Shown: positions 6,137-13,257 of the stretch, piece after piece
How positions within the stretch are numbered: position 1 is the first letter of the stretch
How the letters are laid out: each line of letters opens with the position of its first letter
Source: a virus
DNA: 22,890 bases
Virus record (IMG/VR): IMGVR_UViG_3300010413_000182
Coordinates: 1-22,890 of that record
Reading direction: 5' to 3' (one strand)
The notes under the pieces: model-generated
Seen by the model: only the letters and a program-made list of their open reading frames with translations
What the model was told of the DNA's origin: nothing
Databases searched by the model: none
Position numbers and translations under genes: made by a program

Positions 6137-7996
6137 GGTTGCTCGTTGCCAAATTATATATTTTGCTACTTCTTTAATCTGATCTTCAGAGTAGTCATCG
6201 TGCATAGCAAGTTTAACTTTATGGGATAGGGGAAATGGCATCTCACCTGTACTATTTTCTACGTACCATATAAGTTGTTTTGTTGGAACTTCTGCTAACA
6301 GCCTGGATATACCAAGTGTTACAGTATTTGGTAGCTCATTTATTATTCTTACATCTTCTCCACTAACATTTTCTTTACTACCAACAACAGCAGTTCTAAA
6401 GGCTTTTCCACGATCTATTTCAATAGCAGTTTTTAAATATAACCAAGCGTGTGCAAAGTGAGAAGCTCGTAGTTCACGGTATACTGCTACATCCTTTTCT
6501 CCAGATGGGGTCTTTCTTTTTTCAACATCACGCTTTATAGCAGTGATATGGTCAATGATTGTTTCTGTATCAATAGGTAAGTTAGGAAGCTCTCCAGGCA
6601 ATGTCCATTCACTGTCTTTAATACTTGCTATCAAACGATCAAACCCCTCAGACCTTCCGATAACTACGTTTGTCTTTACACCACGATCATCTGTTTTAGT
6701 TGACCAATCAACAGTAGTGGCAGAATAGTCAGCAAGTAAAATTTTGCCAAGGAAATCTTTTTGTAAGTCTCTTGCTGCGTGTCTGTTAGGATCAGCGTCA
6801 ATAACCATCCTTTTAATTCTGAATAGCTTCATAAGCTGCCCCAACCTATCAAACCCTTTATCGAATGGTATTGACTCAAGATGTACAATCTTTGGGTTGC
6901 CACCACCTCTTGGAACTTTACCAATAAGCAACTGTAGTTCATTACCTTGGTCAACGCCCATGTAATAAGTTGACTTACCATCGGTGAAGTCCTCGTATTG
7001 TGCCTCTTCGTTGAAGCAGTTAATAAGCATATCTTCACGTTCAAGTGAGCCAATACCAAGCTCCCTAGGTTTACCCAGGTTCTTTCTATAGAACTCAGTT
7101 ATATCTGTAAGCGGATCAAGAAAGATTGAATAAAGGTGCTCTGGTGTGTGTGTCATCATTTGAGATACATGAAAGCCAATATGGTCTTTAGATTTTTCAG
7201 GATACTCAGGAACCCAAAATCCTTCCTGTATCTGCTCAAGCGTCAATGGTGTATCACACTTTAGGCATCCAAAGAAAACTTCCTTTGGTCGTTGAAGAGG
7301 GCCTATTACACGTAGATTTTTATCCCAGTCAAGTTCTTGTAGGTGTCCACATTTAGGACACTTAACAAACCATTCACGTTTATCACTGTTATTAAAAGTT
7401 GCATTTACACCATAGTTAGGAACAGTGGGTGTTGAAAAGAAATATGTCAATCTCCAAGACGAGTCATCCATACGGTTCTGTGCGGTAGCAACATTTTTCA
7501 TTTCAGATAAATCGAACTCATCAATAAACACTGCATCTGCTGGCATCATACGAGGTTCTACAGTGGACTCCATAAAGAATAAGTATGAACCACCAAATCT
7601 TTTTGAGCGTGTTGAATCTGGAAAACCCAGTAGAGTTGACAATCTTTCAGAGTTTCTAATCATTGGATCAACACGAGTTGTAACAAAGTCAATATAGTCT
7701 TGCTGTCGTGGAAGCATATAGATAATACGAACAGGCCAAAAATCTGCAAAATGAAACATACGCACTGCTGCCATTGTAGACATACCACACTGCGTAGACT
7801 TTTGTATTGACATTGTTCTGGCTATACCAGCAGGGTTTTGTTCTATGTTATATGGATTAGAGACAGCATAGATTTCTTTCATCCATTTTCTGCTGCCAAC
7901 TTTCCATTCTTTGTTTTCTAACAAATCAACATAGGAAATTCCGTAAGCTAAAATATCCTTAGTCGCTAAGCTCTCTATCCTCTTCTGACTTATCAT
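6128..7996 (-). CDS. Terminase large subunit, GpA-like (DNA packaging ATPase/nuclease)
   Basis: This 622-residue motor protein pumps phage DNA into the prohead and cuts it. The ATPase half has a deviant Walker A 'KSTQCGMST' (residues 66-74), with the Lys at the front as in lambda gpA, and a Walker B 'DAVFIDEFD' with Asp159/Glu160. A zinc-binding pair follows (Cys213/Cys216 and Cys244/Cys247), typical of the GpA family. The nuclease half has 'YYMGVDQG' (Asp349) and 'MVIDADPNRHA' (Asp400, Asp402), the RuvC-like acidic residues, and a late His in 'ASHFAHAWLYL'. The start overlaps the small subunit gene by 38 bases, with AGGG just upstream. Family membership is firm. GpA-like terminases often go with cohesive-end (cos) packaging, but this phage's end type cannot be read from the window. 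Confidence 0.93.
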   Translation of the reverse strand: MISQKRIESLATKDILAYGISYVDLLENKEWKVGSRKWMKEIYAVSNPYNIEQNPAGIARTMSIQKSTQCGMSTMAAVRMFHFADFWPVRIIYMLPRQQDYIDFVTTRVDPMIRNSERLSTLLGFPDSTRSKRFGGSYLFFMESTVEPRMMPADAVFIDEFDLSEMKNVATAQNRMDDSSWRLTYFFSTPTVPNYGVNATFNNSDKREWFVKCPKCGHLQELDWDKNLRVIGPLQRPKEVFFGCLKCDTPLTLEQIQEGFWVPEYPEKSKDHIGFHVSQMMTHTPEHLYSIFLDPLTDITEFYRKNLGKPRELGIGSLEREDMLINCFNEEAQYEDFTDGKSTYYMGVDQGNELQLLIGKVPRGGGNPKIVHLESIPFDKGFDRLGQLMKLFRIKRMVIDADPNRHAARDLQKDFLGKILLADYSATTVDWSTKTDDRGVKTNVVIGRSEGFDRLIASIKDSEWTLPGELPNLPIDTETIIDHITAIKRDVEKRKTPSGEKDVAVYRELRASHFAHAWLYLKTAIEIDRGKAFRTAVVGSKENVSGEDVRIINELPNTVTLGISRLLAEVPTKQLIWYVENSTGEMPFPLSHKVKLAMHDDYSEDQIKEVAKYIIWQRATLT

Positions 7997-8798
7997 CTTC
8001 CCTCATCGCATCTCTTATTGTTCCAGCGTCAAGCATAAACATTACTTCGTACATATCCGCAGATACACCCTCTTTCACACGAAGATGAATGTCAAGTCTC
8101 TTAAACCTTTGACCACATATATGACATAACATGCCATCATCAGTGCTATCAAGAATCCCTAATGCGCCATAGTAAGGGTCGCCGTTTTCATCCAGTAAAG
8201 GGCCTTGAGCGTTAGCTTCATCAACAACTCTTACAGTTCCCTCGATTATATCATCATCTCCTTGACTTCCTAATTGTTCCGTGATATAATTGAGAGCATC
8301 TTTGGTTGCTTTAAGTGTAGGATTTTGTTCTATAATATTTATGTTAATATCTTTGAATTTGTTACCAAGGAATAAATCTAAAACCCACCTAGCGTGCTGT
8401 GCTTGGATACCCAATAGTTTAGCATTGACAACACGCTCAGGAACATCTTCTTGTGGATCATACGTTGCATCAACTTCTAAAACTTCTGCTGACTTTTTGA
8501 CAGCAGTGACAAATTGCTTTTCCATTTGTTGCATACGCCAGATACTTACTTGTTTACGTGCCACTGCCACAGCTTGAGTAACTTCTGGATATTTTACTAG
8601 CCACGATCTGGCAGTTTTAGTACTGACACCAAGTTCTTTAGCAATCTTATACATCGGCCAACCACTGACAAGCATCTCTGCCATAGAGATAATTTTGTCA
8701 GGTGTGTCACCTTCTGTCAGTGTCAGTGTCAGGTTGTCAATGACAGTCTGCCACGTGGCAGTGTCATTGTCAGGGTACTTCATAATGTCATTTGTCAT
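7959..8798 (-). CDS. Terminase small subunit with HTH and a Ros/MucR-like zinc finger
   Basis: A 279-residue protein directly before the large terminase. An HTH near residues 48-72 (MYKIAKELGVSTKTARSWLV) is of the type that lets small terminases bind the packaging site. A helical middle (residues 73-175) is likely the oligomerisation region. The C-terminal part has 'MLCHICGQRFKRLDIHL' followed by 'VSADMYEVMF', which resembles the Ros/MucR zinc finger: Cys225, Cys228 and His238 are in place, but the usual second His is Gly244. At 279 aa it is larger than typical small terminases because of the acidic linker and this finger. The ATG at 8798 has GGAG five bases before it. The first 35 codons contain the TGACA array described separately, which may be the DNA this protein recognises. 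Confidence 0.85.
   Translation of the reverse strand: MTNDIMKYPDNDTATWQTVIDNLTLTLTEGDTPDKIISMAEMLVSGWPMYKIAKELGVSTKTARSWLVKYPEVTQAVAVARKQVSIWRMQQMEKQFVTAVKKSAEVLEVDATYDPQEDVPERVVNAKLLGIQAQHARWVLDLFLGNKFKDININIIEQNPTLKATKDALNYITEQLGSQGDDDIIEGTVRVVDEANAQGPLLDENGDPYYGALGILDSTDDGMLCHICGQRFKRLDIHLRVKEGVSADMYEVMFMLDAGTIRDAMREDDKSEEDRELSD
8696..8797 (-). repeat. Array of ten TGACA repeats with a 14-bp palindrome: possible packaging (pac/cos) site
   Basis: Read on the minus strand, TGACA occurs ten times in 102 bases, with first bases at 8797, 8790, 8772, 8766, 8739, 8731, 8725, 8719, 8709 and 8700. There is one inverted copy at 8741-8745, which with the neighbouring copy makes the palindrome TGTCAATGACA (8735-8745). 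In the largest gap between copies lies a perfect 14-bp palindrome, CTGCCACGTGGCAG (8748-8761). A given 5-mer is expected about once per kilobase, so this is strong enrichment. It lies in the first 35 codons of the small terminase, before the HTH. Packaging sites of P22 and SPP1 are in or next to the small terminase gene, and lambda O carries iterons inside its own coding region, so embedded sites have precedent. The function is inferred. Confidence 0.6.
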
Positions 8799-8813
8799 AG
8801 TAACTCCAATCTG

Positions 8814-9038
8814 CTATTCGTCATATATGTCAAAGTCATCTTCTAGTTCGGTAAAGCTAATTTCATTTTCATTAACTCTGACATTGCGCCTGCGTTCTCT
8901 TTGTTCTTCCCGCCATAGATATGACAACCAATCAGGCCAATCATATGGACTTCTGCCATACTTTTTTTCACAATTACTACAGATAGCAAAACGCCATGTA
9001 ATGTTTTGCCCACAACCAGCTAAGCATTTATGTGCCAT
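8814..9038 (-). CDS. Small zinc-ribbon protein before the terminase genes
   Basis: A 74-residue protein with Cys5-x3-Cys9 (CLAGC) and Cys20-x2-Cys23 (CSNC), which together form a likely zinc site. A Trp-rich segment (PYDWPDWLSYLW) follows, then an Arg-rich stretch (REEQRERRRNVR) and an acidic tail. The basic helix suggests nucleic acid binding. The ATG has GGGAG six bases upstream and overlaps the end of the sigma-like gene by 11 bases. It is the second gene of the transcript starting at 9289. No closer family is recognised. Confidence 0.75.
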   Translation of the reverse strand: MAHKCLAGCGQNITWRFAICSNCEKKYGRSPYDWPDWLSYLWREEQRERRRNVRVNENEISFTELEDDFDIYDE

Positions 9039-9276
9039 GAAAAACTCCCAGGATATGCTCCTTCAACGAAGATAAGGCAGATACTCGCTTACTCCACACG
9101 GTTGTACGTGAAATGTCTAAGATTAAAGAAATTTCTTTTTGTCGAAATCCCGCCACAGATAGAGCGATAACTGCCTGTTGGTCATGCGGTAAACTTCTTA
9201 CAGACTCTTTTATTATTATTGCTTCAACCGTTTCTAATTTATCTTCCGATAATTCTAATGAGTACTCTTCAAACAT
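9028..9276 (-). CDS. Sigma-70 region 4-like HTH protein (candidate transcription or packaging regulator)
   Basis: An 82-residue protein. Residues 30-75 (LPHDQQAVIALSVAGFRQKE, then ISLILDISRTTVWSKRV) have the pattern of sigma-70 region 4 and LuxR-type HTH: 'LP..q..vi.L...G....EIs..L.is..tV..r...a...L'. It has no other sigma domain, so it is not a full sigma factor. The ATG at 9276 follows GAGG with five bases between; a GTG two codons upstream is less likely because it would overlap the ribosome binding site. It is the first gene of the leftward packaging/head block and lies directly beside two palindromic operators, so it is a candidate for the protein that binds them or that turns on late genes. 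This role is inferred from position. Confidence 0.75.
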   Translation of the reverse strand: MFEEYSLELSEDKLETVEAIIIKESVRSLPHDQQAVIALSVAGFRQKEISLILDISRTTVWSKRVSALSSLKEHILGVFHGT

Positions 9277-9295
9277 GAACACCTCTAATACTATT

Positions 9296-9324
9296 ATTAT
9301 ACCATAAAAATTGATTTTTGTCTA
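9296..9324 (-). promoter_or_regulatory. Leftward promoter of the packaging/head block
   Basis: On the minus strand: TAGACA (9319-9324), a 17-base spacer, and TATAAT (9296-9301) with a TGG before it. The expected start is near 9289, giving a short leader before the ATG at 9276. The first operator palindrome begins two bases upstream of the -35 box (centre about -44), a usual position for an activator. Confidence 0.85.
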
Positions 9325-9361
9325 GTCCGAAACAATCGGACATGTGTCCGAAACAATCGGA
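9325..9361. promoter_or_regulatory. Two identical palindromic operators between divergent promoters
   Basis: The 16-base word GTCCGAAACAATCGGA occurs twice, at 9325-9340 and 9346-9361. Each copy contains the inverted repeat TCCGA-n5-TCGGA, as expected for a dimeric HTH protein. The centres are 21 bp apart (two helical turns), so two dimers would sit on the same face of the DNA. Relative to the leftward start the centres are near -44 and -65; relative to the rightward start they are near -56 and -77. Confidence 0.8.
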
Positions 9362-9374
9362 TATTTATATGATC

Positions 9375-9403
9375 TTGACAGTTTAAAGCTTTTGAGGTAT
9401 AAT
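9375..9403 (+). promoter_or_regulatory. Consensus rightward promoter of the DNA-metabolism block
   Basis: A perfect sigma-70 promoter: TTGACA (9375-9380), a 17-base spacer, TATAAT (9398-9403). The start is expected near 9410, about 22 bases before the SSB start codon, with AGGAGG in between. It needs no activator by sequence, so it probably fires early in infection. Confidence 0.9.
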
Positions 9404-9431
9404 TGTTCTTAACTGACTATAGGAGGCAGAT

Positions 9432-9806
9432 ATGAATAAATGTTTATTTACAGGAAACTTGGGAGCAGACCCTGAGCTTAAGGAAACTGCTGGTGGTATG
9501 AAAATTGCCACAGTAAATGTTGCCGTAAATGGTAGAAGTGTAAAGCAAGCTGATGGTACGTATGAGACTGAAACTGAGTGGATTACAGTAAAAATCTTTG
9601 GTGATCGTGCAGTAACTTTTAGTAATGTGCTAAATGTTGGTGACAAAGTTGAACTTGAAACTAGTTACCATAAAAATACTTGGGTTACTGACGATGGTGA
9701 AAACAGGTCATTCGTAGAATTTATTATTGACCGCTGGCGCAAGATAACTCCGAAGAGTGAATCAGCATCTGCATCAAGCCCACCTGTTAGTGATCCAGGG
9801 TTTTAA
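9432..9806 (+). CDS. ssb: Single-stranded DNA-binding protein
   Basis: A 124-residue OB-fold protein with the classic SSB start 'MNKCLFTGNLGADPELK', then 'KIATVNVAVNG', the 'TEWITVKIFGDRA' strand, and 'VGDKVELETSYHKNTWV' followed by 'SFVEFIIDRW'. It coats single-stranded DNA during phage replication and recombination. The C-terminal tip reads 'SDPGF', a shortened form of the usual acidic DDDIPF tail that recruits partner enzymes, so partner binding may differ from host SSB. AGGAGG lies five bases before the ATG. It is the first gene of the rightward transcript, and its stop overlaps the next start (TAATG). Confidence 0.93.
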   Translation: MNKCLFTGNLGADPELKETAGGMKIATVNVAVNGRSVKQADGTYETETEWITVKIFGDRAVTFSNVLNVGDKVELETSYHKNTWVTDDGENRSFVEFIIDRWRKITPKSESASASSPPVSDPGF

Positions 9807-10114
9807 TGAAGTTTGCTTATCGAGGTGTGGATGATATAATCAAGCGCCTTTTCGATAGCGAAAATTTGCAAGGCGATAAAGATTGGAGTGAAGAAATTCT
9901 AATCTATATCGCCTTGGCAATCTATGCTTACGATCAATTGAAGGAAGTAGAAGACACTACATTTCAAAATAGAGAGCTAATGAGACCGTCCTTAGATAGA
10001 GCCTGGAGAGAGGCTCTTTGGTTAAGACAGAGACTTACTTCTGATCTAGACAAAAAAGGTACAAGAAACTTTAGACTCACAAGGTTTGGTAACGTTGAAG
10101 AAAAAAACAGATGA
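9806..10114 (+). CDS. Small helical protein of unknown function, coupled to SSB
   Basis: A 102-residue protein predicted to be mostly helical, with aromatic-rich segments (EEILIYIALAIYAYDQLKEV) and a basic C-terminal part (RNFRLTRFG). No metal site, nucleotide-binding loop or membrane segment is seen. The ATG overlaps the stop of ssb (TAATG), so it is co-translated with SSB. Its end overlaps the start of the RNase H frame. A role in replication is suggested only by position. Confidence 0.7.
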   Translation: MKFAYRGVDDIIKRLFDSENLQGDKDWSEEILIYIALAIYAYDQLKEVEDTTFQNRELMRPSLDRAWREALWLRQRLTSDLDKKGTRNFRLTRFGNVEEKNR

Positions 10115-10577
10115 GCGTAAGTATGTGAACGTATGGGTTGATGGGTCAACATGGCCTAAGAACCCAGGAAAATACGGAGGTTGGGGGGCGGTATTTATTT
10201 TTGTTGGCGACGGAAAAAGAGCAGAACTCCATTTAAGTAAAAGAATGAATGGAGGTAATGTTACTAATAATCAAGCAGAGACAGAAGCTATTATAAGAGC
10301 GTTGGAGGCTTTAAAAGAACCGTGTCATGTTAGCATACATACAGATAGCATGTATGTCATTAAATGTTTTAAGAAAGTAAGTAATGGTGGTATGCCAAAT
10401 GCTAATAAAGAGTATTGGTATAGAATGAAGAACATCATTAATAATACTAAACATGACATAAAGCTTATTAAAGTTGAGGGTCATTCTGGTAACGAACAAA
10501 ACGAACTTGCACACACGCTTGCGTATAACGCTTCGTCAAATAACAGGGAAGTTGAGGAACGCTTCATTGATAGATGA
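10095..10577 (+). CDS. rnhA: Ribonuclease H (type I)
   Basis: A 160-residue RNase HI that would cut RNA in RNA-DNA hybrids, for example to remove primers. Catalytic residues are visible: Asp16 in 'VWVDGS', Glu62 in 'NNQAETEAI' and Asp84 in 'IHTDSMYV'. The fourth acidic position, Asp134 in E. coli ('ADELA'), is His140 here ('ELAHTLA'). In E. coli RNase HI, changing this Asp to His keeps activity, so the enzyme is probably active. The 'VEGHSGNEQNE' loop before it is typical. No ATG fits. The TTG at 10095, with AAGG ten bases upstream, is chosen; a TTG at 10086 is an alternative. The gene overlaps its neighbours on both sides. Confidence 0.88.
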   Translation: MKKKTDERKYVNVWVDGSTWPKNPGKYGGWGAVFIFVGDGKRAELHLSKRMNGGNVTNNQAETEAIIRALEALKEPCHVSIHTDSMYVIKCFKKVSNGGMPNANKEYWYRMKNIINNTKHDIKLIKVEGHSGNEQNELAHTLAYNASSNNREVEERFIDR

Positions 10578-10920
10578 GAGGTTAGCCATATTGAATGGGC
10601 TGGACTTATATCGTAGCGTACAGCGTATGCTAGTAATAGACCGTGATGACGGAAGCTGTGTTATCTGCTGGTTTAAACATGGCAGGATGCGCAAAGCAAA
10701 CGAGGTTCATCACGTTTACGGAAGAGGAAAGAAAGCTGGAGACTGGAGGGAGCAATACACTCGTTTAATGTGTGTATGTAAAGAGTGTCACATGCAAGCG
10801 CCTCCTGCTCAGGATAGACACAGCAAGCAAGCATGGGTAATAGAGTTATTAGATAAAGCTAATAAAGAACCTATTAATCCTAACTTTGAACACCAATATG
10901 AGTATGACGACTATGACTGA
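10567..10920 (+). CDS. HNH endonuclease-like protein
   Basis: A protein of about 117 residues with the HNH fold (beta-beta-alpha-metal). It has a first Cys pair in 'GSCVICWFKHG', the 'NEVHHVYGRG' core with the two His that bind metal and attack water, and 'LMCVCKECHMQ', which supplies the second Cys pair and a further His. Such small HNH proteins in phages cut DNA, either in packaging or as homing or nicking enzymes. The start is uncertain because no ATG is in frame before the domain. The TTG at 10567 has GAGG upstream; the TTG at 10591 follows GAGAGG and is almost as good. The gene overlaps the end of RNase H, which suggests coupled expression. Confidence 0.82.
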   Translation: MIDERLAILNGLDLYRSVQRMLVIDRDDGSCVICWFKHGRMRKANEVHHVYGRGKKAGDWREQYTRLMCVCKECHMQAPPAQDRHSKQAWVIELLDKANKEPINPNFEHQYEYDDYD

Positions 10921-11224
10921 TAAAACTTGGAAAGCAGCAGAAAGACAAATAGCAAGGATATTTGGCGGTCAGCGTCGTGGTGCAGACTATAAGAAGAAAG
11001 ATGGTGGGGGAAAGTCTGACATAATACTTGATGGTTGGTCAATAGAAGTTAAGCATAATAAACGCCCATTTTTTCAACTCATGTTTGATGCTGCTGTGCA
11101 AGCTGAAAAAAATAGAGAAAGTCCAACTGACATTCCCATAGCAGTTATACATAAAGCAGGAACGCCTTATAAAGATTCCTTAGTAGTAATGAGGATAGAG
11201 ACTTTCCAAGATTTCTTTGTATAA
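10898..11224 (+). CDS. PD-(D/E)XK nuclease, Holliday-junction-resolvase-like
   Basis: A protein of about 108 residues with the pattern of the PD-(D/E)XK fold: a first helix with Glu ('WKAAERQIARIFGG'), a Gly-rich basic loop, then 'GKSDIILDGWSIEVKH', where the Asp and the Glu-x-Lys form the metal site, and a following helix ('FFQLMFDAAVQAEK') and strand ('IPIAVIH'). Small phage proteins of this kind resolve branched DNA before packaging or trim DNA ends. Three in-frame ATGs lie close together (10898, 10904, 10913) and none has a clear ribosome binding site. The gene overlaps the HNH gene's end, so translation is probably coupled. The fold call is good; the exact substrate is not known. Confidence 0.75.
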   Translation: MSMTTMTDKTWKAAERQIARIFGGQRRGADYKKKDGGGKSDIILDGWSIEVKHNKRPFFQLMFDAAVQAEKNRESPTDIPIAVIHKAGTPYKDSLVVMRIETFQDFFV

Positions 11225-11248
11225 CCTAAATATAATAATGACAGACCT

Positions 11249-11280
11249 GTGCGGTTAGTTGAGAACTCCCGCACTTTTTT
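11249..11280 (+). terminator. Rho-independent terminator after the nuclease gene
   Basis: A GTGCGG/CCGCAC stem with an inner AGTT/AACT helix is followed by six T residues. It ends the ssb-nuclease transcript, about 25 bases after the last stop. No good promoter follows before the reductase gene, so that gene may depend on read-through. Confidence 0.82.
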
Positions 11281-11314
11281 GACACTATATTGACGTATTG
11301 AGGAGGATACGATC

Positions 11315-13204
11315 ATGGATAATTGGTTTGATAACGTATTTGCAGAAGAGGTTTGGAAAAAGAAATATGCAGGGGAGTTCTCTGATATTAAAAACTTCTT
11401 TGGTAGTTTGGCTGAGCGTGTTGCTCAATACCCACTACAGAAAACAGACTTTTATAATATGATGTACTATAAAAGGTTTTCCCCTGGTGGAAGGATACTA
11501 GCATGGGGAGGTAGACCTGATGCTAGAATCTCGCTCATGAATTGTACTACACATAGTATTGAAGATGACTCGTTACGTGCTATTAGCACAGCTACGGAAA
11601 AGGTCATGAAAGCTAGTAGCAGGGGTCAAGGCATTGGCATTGATTTGTCTAAACTTAGACCATATGGCGCACCAGTAAATAATGCAGCAGTGGAATCAAC
11701 TGGTGCGGTTTCATTTATGGAGCTAATTAATAAAGCTGGAGAAATCATCGGGCAAGAGGGTAGGCGTGCTGCTCTTTTGTTTAGTTTAGATGTTGACCAT
11801 CCAGATGTATGGCGCAATGGTTCTGATGATATTGTATGTCATAACTGTAATGGTAATGGGTGTATGAAGTGTCGTGGTACTGGACACCTATCCTATGATT
11901 TTATTAATATAAAAAACCTCCCTGGAAAAGTCGAAGGTGCTAATATATCTGTAAATATAACAGACGAGTTTATCAAGGCTGTTAAGAATGATGATGTATG
12001 GGAGCTTAGGTTCGATGGTGATAATTCTAAAGGCAGCTTTGTAGTATCACGAGAAGTTCCAGCAAAAGAATTATTTAGCGCTTTAGCTTATTCAGCTTTT
12101 GCATCTGCTGAACCTGGGGTGCTGTTTGTAGATAATACAGCACGCATGTCTAATTCCGATCTATTTGGATCACGTTGGAAAGTAGTAGGTGTTAATGCCT
12201 GCTCAGAACAATTGCTAGACCAAGAGGGTGTATGTAATTTAGGTTCACTAAATCTAAGTGCATATGTGCTCGATCCGTTTACTAGTAAGGCTAGGTTTGA
12301 CTACGATCTATTTCATTCGGACATTGATAATGCAATTAAGTTTTTAGATAATGTACTAGATATAGAACTTGAAATGGGTAACTATATTAGCGACACGCAG
12401 AGAGCATCAATTGAGTACCTAAGAAGGATAGGTTTAGGAGTTATGGGCTTTGCAGATACTTTAGCGATGATGGGTTTACCATACAATATTGACAACAAGG
12501 AGACAGCCGACTTTGTTGAAAAGGTGTTTGGTTTGCTACGTGATACATCCTATGCTACGTCTGTTTCATTAGCAAAAAGAAAAGGTGTAGCTAAAGTATG
12601 GGAAACTAAAGATAAATGGCAACGTGCCAAGCTGGTTGAAGAGGCTTTCTTTGGAACGTTACCTAGATACCTTAAAGAATCTATTATTGAGTATGGTACT
12701 AGAAATATTACCTTGCTTAGTGTAGCACCTACAGGATCAATATCAAATCTATTTGGTGTATCCTCTGGTATAGAGCCTTTGTTTGCTAAGTCTTATATAA
12801 GACGCTATAGAATAAATGGGCATGAAGAGTTTGTTGACTACGTTCATCCAGCAGTAGAAAAGGCTATAACAGCAGGTAAATCAGACACACTTTGGGATAC
12901 TGCATATGAGGTATCTCCTATGGATCACATAAAAATGCAGGCTGCAATCCAAAAGTATATTGATCAAGCAATAAGCAAAACAACTAATATGCCAGAAACA
13001 TCTACATCCTTAGATGTTGAAGAGATATATTTAAACGCATACGATCTAGGCATAAAAGGTTTGGCAGTATACGTTAATGGTAGTAGAGAAAAACAAATTC
13101 TATACCAAAGTGACCAATGCCCCGAATGTAGTGATGGCGGGAACGTTGTACGAGAGGATGGCTGCAAGAAATGTTTAACATGTGGATGGTCTGTTTGCAC
13201 TTGA
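11315..13204 (+). CDS. nrdJ: Class II (adenosylcobalamin-dependent) ribonucleotide reductase
   Basis: A 629-residue enzyme that would turn ribonucleotides into deoxyribonucleotides for phage DNA synthesis using coenzyme B12. Residues 52-82 include 'FSPGGRILAWGG' and 'SLMNCTTH', where Cys77 is the first redox cysteine. 'GVNACSEQ' holds Asn294, the radical Cys296 and Glu298, and 'EGVCNLGSLNL' holds Cys307, the second redox cysteine. 'APTGSISNLFGVSSGIEP' is the phosphate-binding loop region. The C-terminus (residues 602-628) has the Cys-rich tail seen in class II enzymes, with CPEC and CKKCLTCGWSVC. There is no N-terminal ATP cone. Unusual: residues 175-188 carry a DnaJ-type knuckle (CHNCNGNG...CMKCRGTG) between 'VDHPDV' and 'GANISVNITDEF'. 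AGGAGG lies eight bases before the ATG. The partner reductant is not in the window. Confidence 0.92.
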   Translation: MDNWFDNVFAEEVWKKKYAGEFSDIKNFFGSLAERVAQYPLQKTDFYNMMYYKRFSPGGRILAWGGRPDARISLMNCTTHSIEDDSLRAISTATEKVMKASSRGQGIGIDLSKLRPYGAPVNNAAVESTGAVSFMELINKAGEIIGQEGRRAALLFSLDVDHPDVWRNGSDDIVCHNCNGNGCMKCRGTGHLSYDFINIKNLPGKVEGANISVNITDEFIKAVKNDDVWELRFDGDNSKGSFVVSREVPAKELFSALAYSAFASAEPGVLFVDNTARMSNSDLFGSRWKVVGVNACSEQLLDQEGVCNLGSLNLSAYVLDPFTSKARFDYDLFHSDIDNAIKFLDNVLDIELEMGNYISDTQRASIEYLRRIGLGVMGFADTLAMMGLPYNIDNKETADFVEKVFGLLRDTSYATSVSLAKRKGVAKVWETKDKWQRAKLVEEAFFGTLPRYLKESIIEYGTRNITLLSVAPTGSISNLFGVSSGIEPLFAKSYIRRYRINGHEEFVDYVHPAVEKAITAGKSDTLWDTAYEVSPMDHIKMQAAIQKYIDQAISKTTNMPETSTSLDVEEIYLNAYDLGIKGLAVYVNGSREKQILYQSDQCPECSDGGNVVREDGCKKCLTCGWSVCT

Positions 13205-13229
13205 CAAACTACCTATTTAATGGTATAAT
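13201..13229 (+). promoter_or_regulatory. Consensus promoter for the membrane/HTH gene
   Basis: TTGACA (13201-13206), a 17-base spacer and TATAAT (13224-13229), preceded by TGG. It is a perfect sigma-70 promoter with an extended -10. The -35 box overlaps the stop codon of the reductase gene. The start is expected near 13236. Confidence 0.9.
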
Positions 13230-13257
13230 ACCTCGGTAAACTAAAAGTGGAGGTGTT

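Noticed and set aside
9806-10114. Possible DNA-binding role for the SSB-coupled protein
   Set aside because: No HTH, metal site or OB-fold pattern was visible, so it is left as unknown.
11231-11236. TATAAT after the PD-(D/E)XK nuclease gene
   Set aside because: No -35 box at the right distance, no extended TG, and a terminator follows at once.
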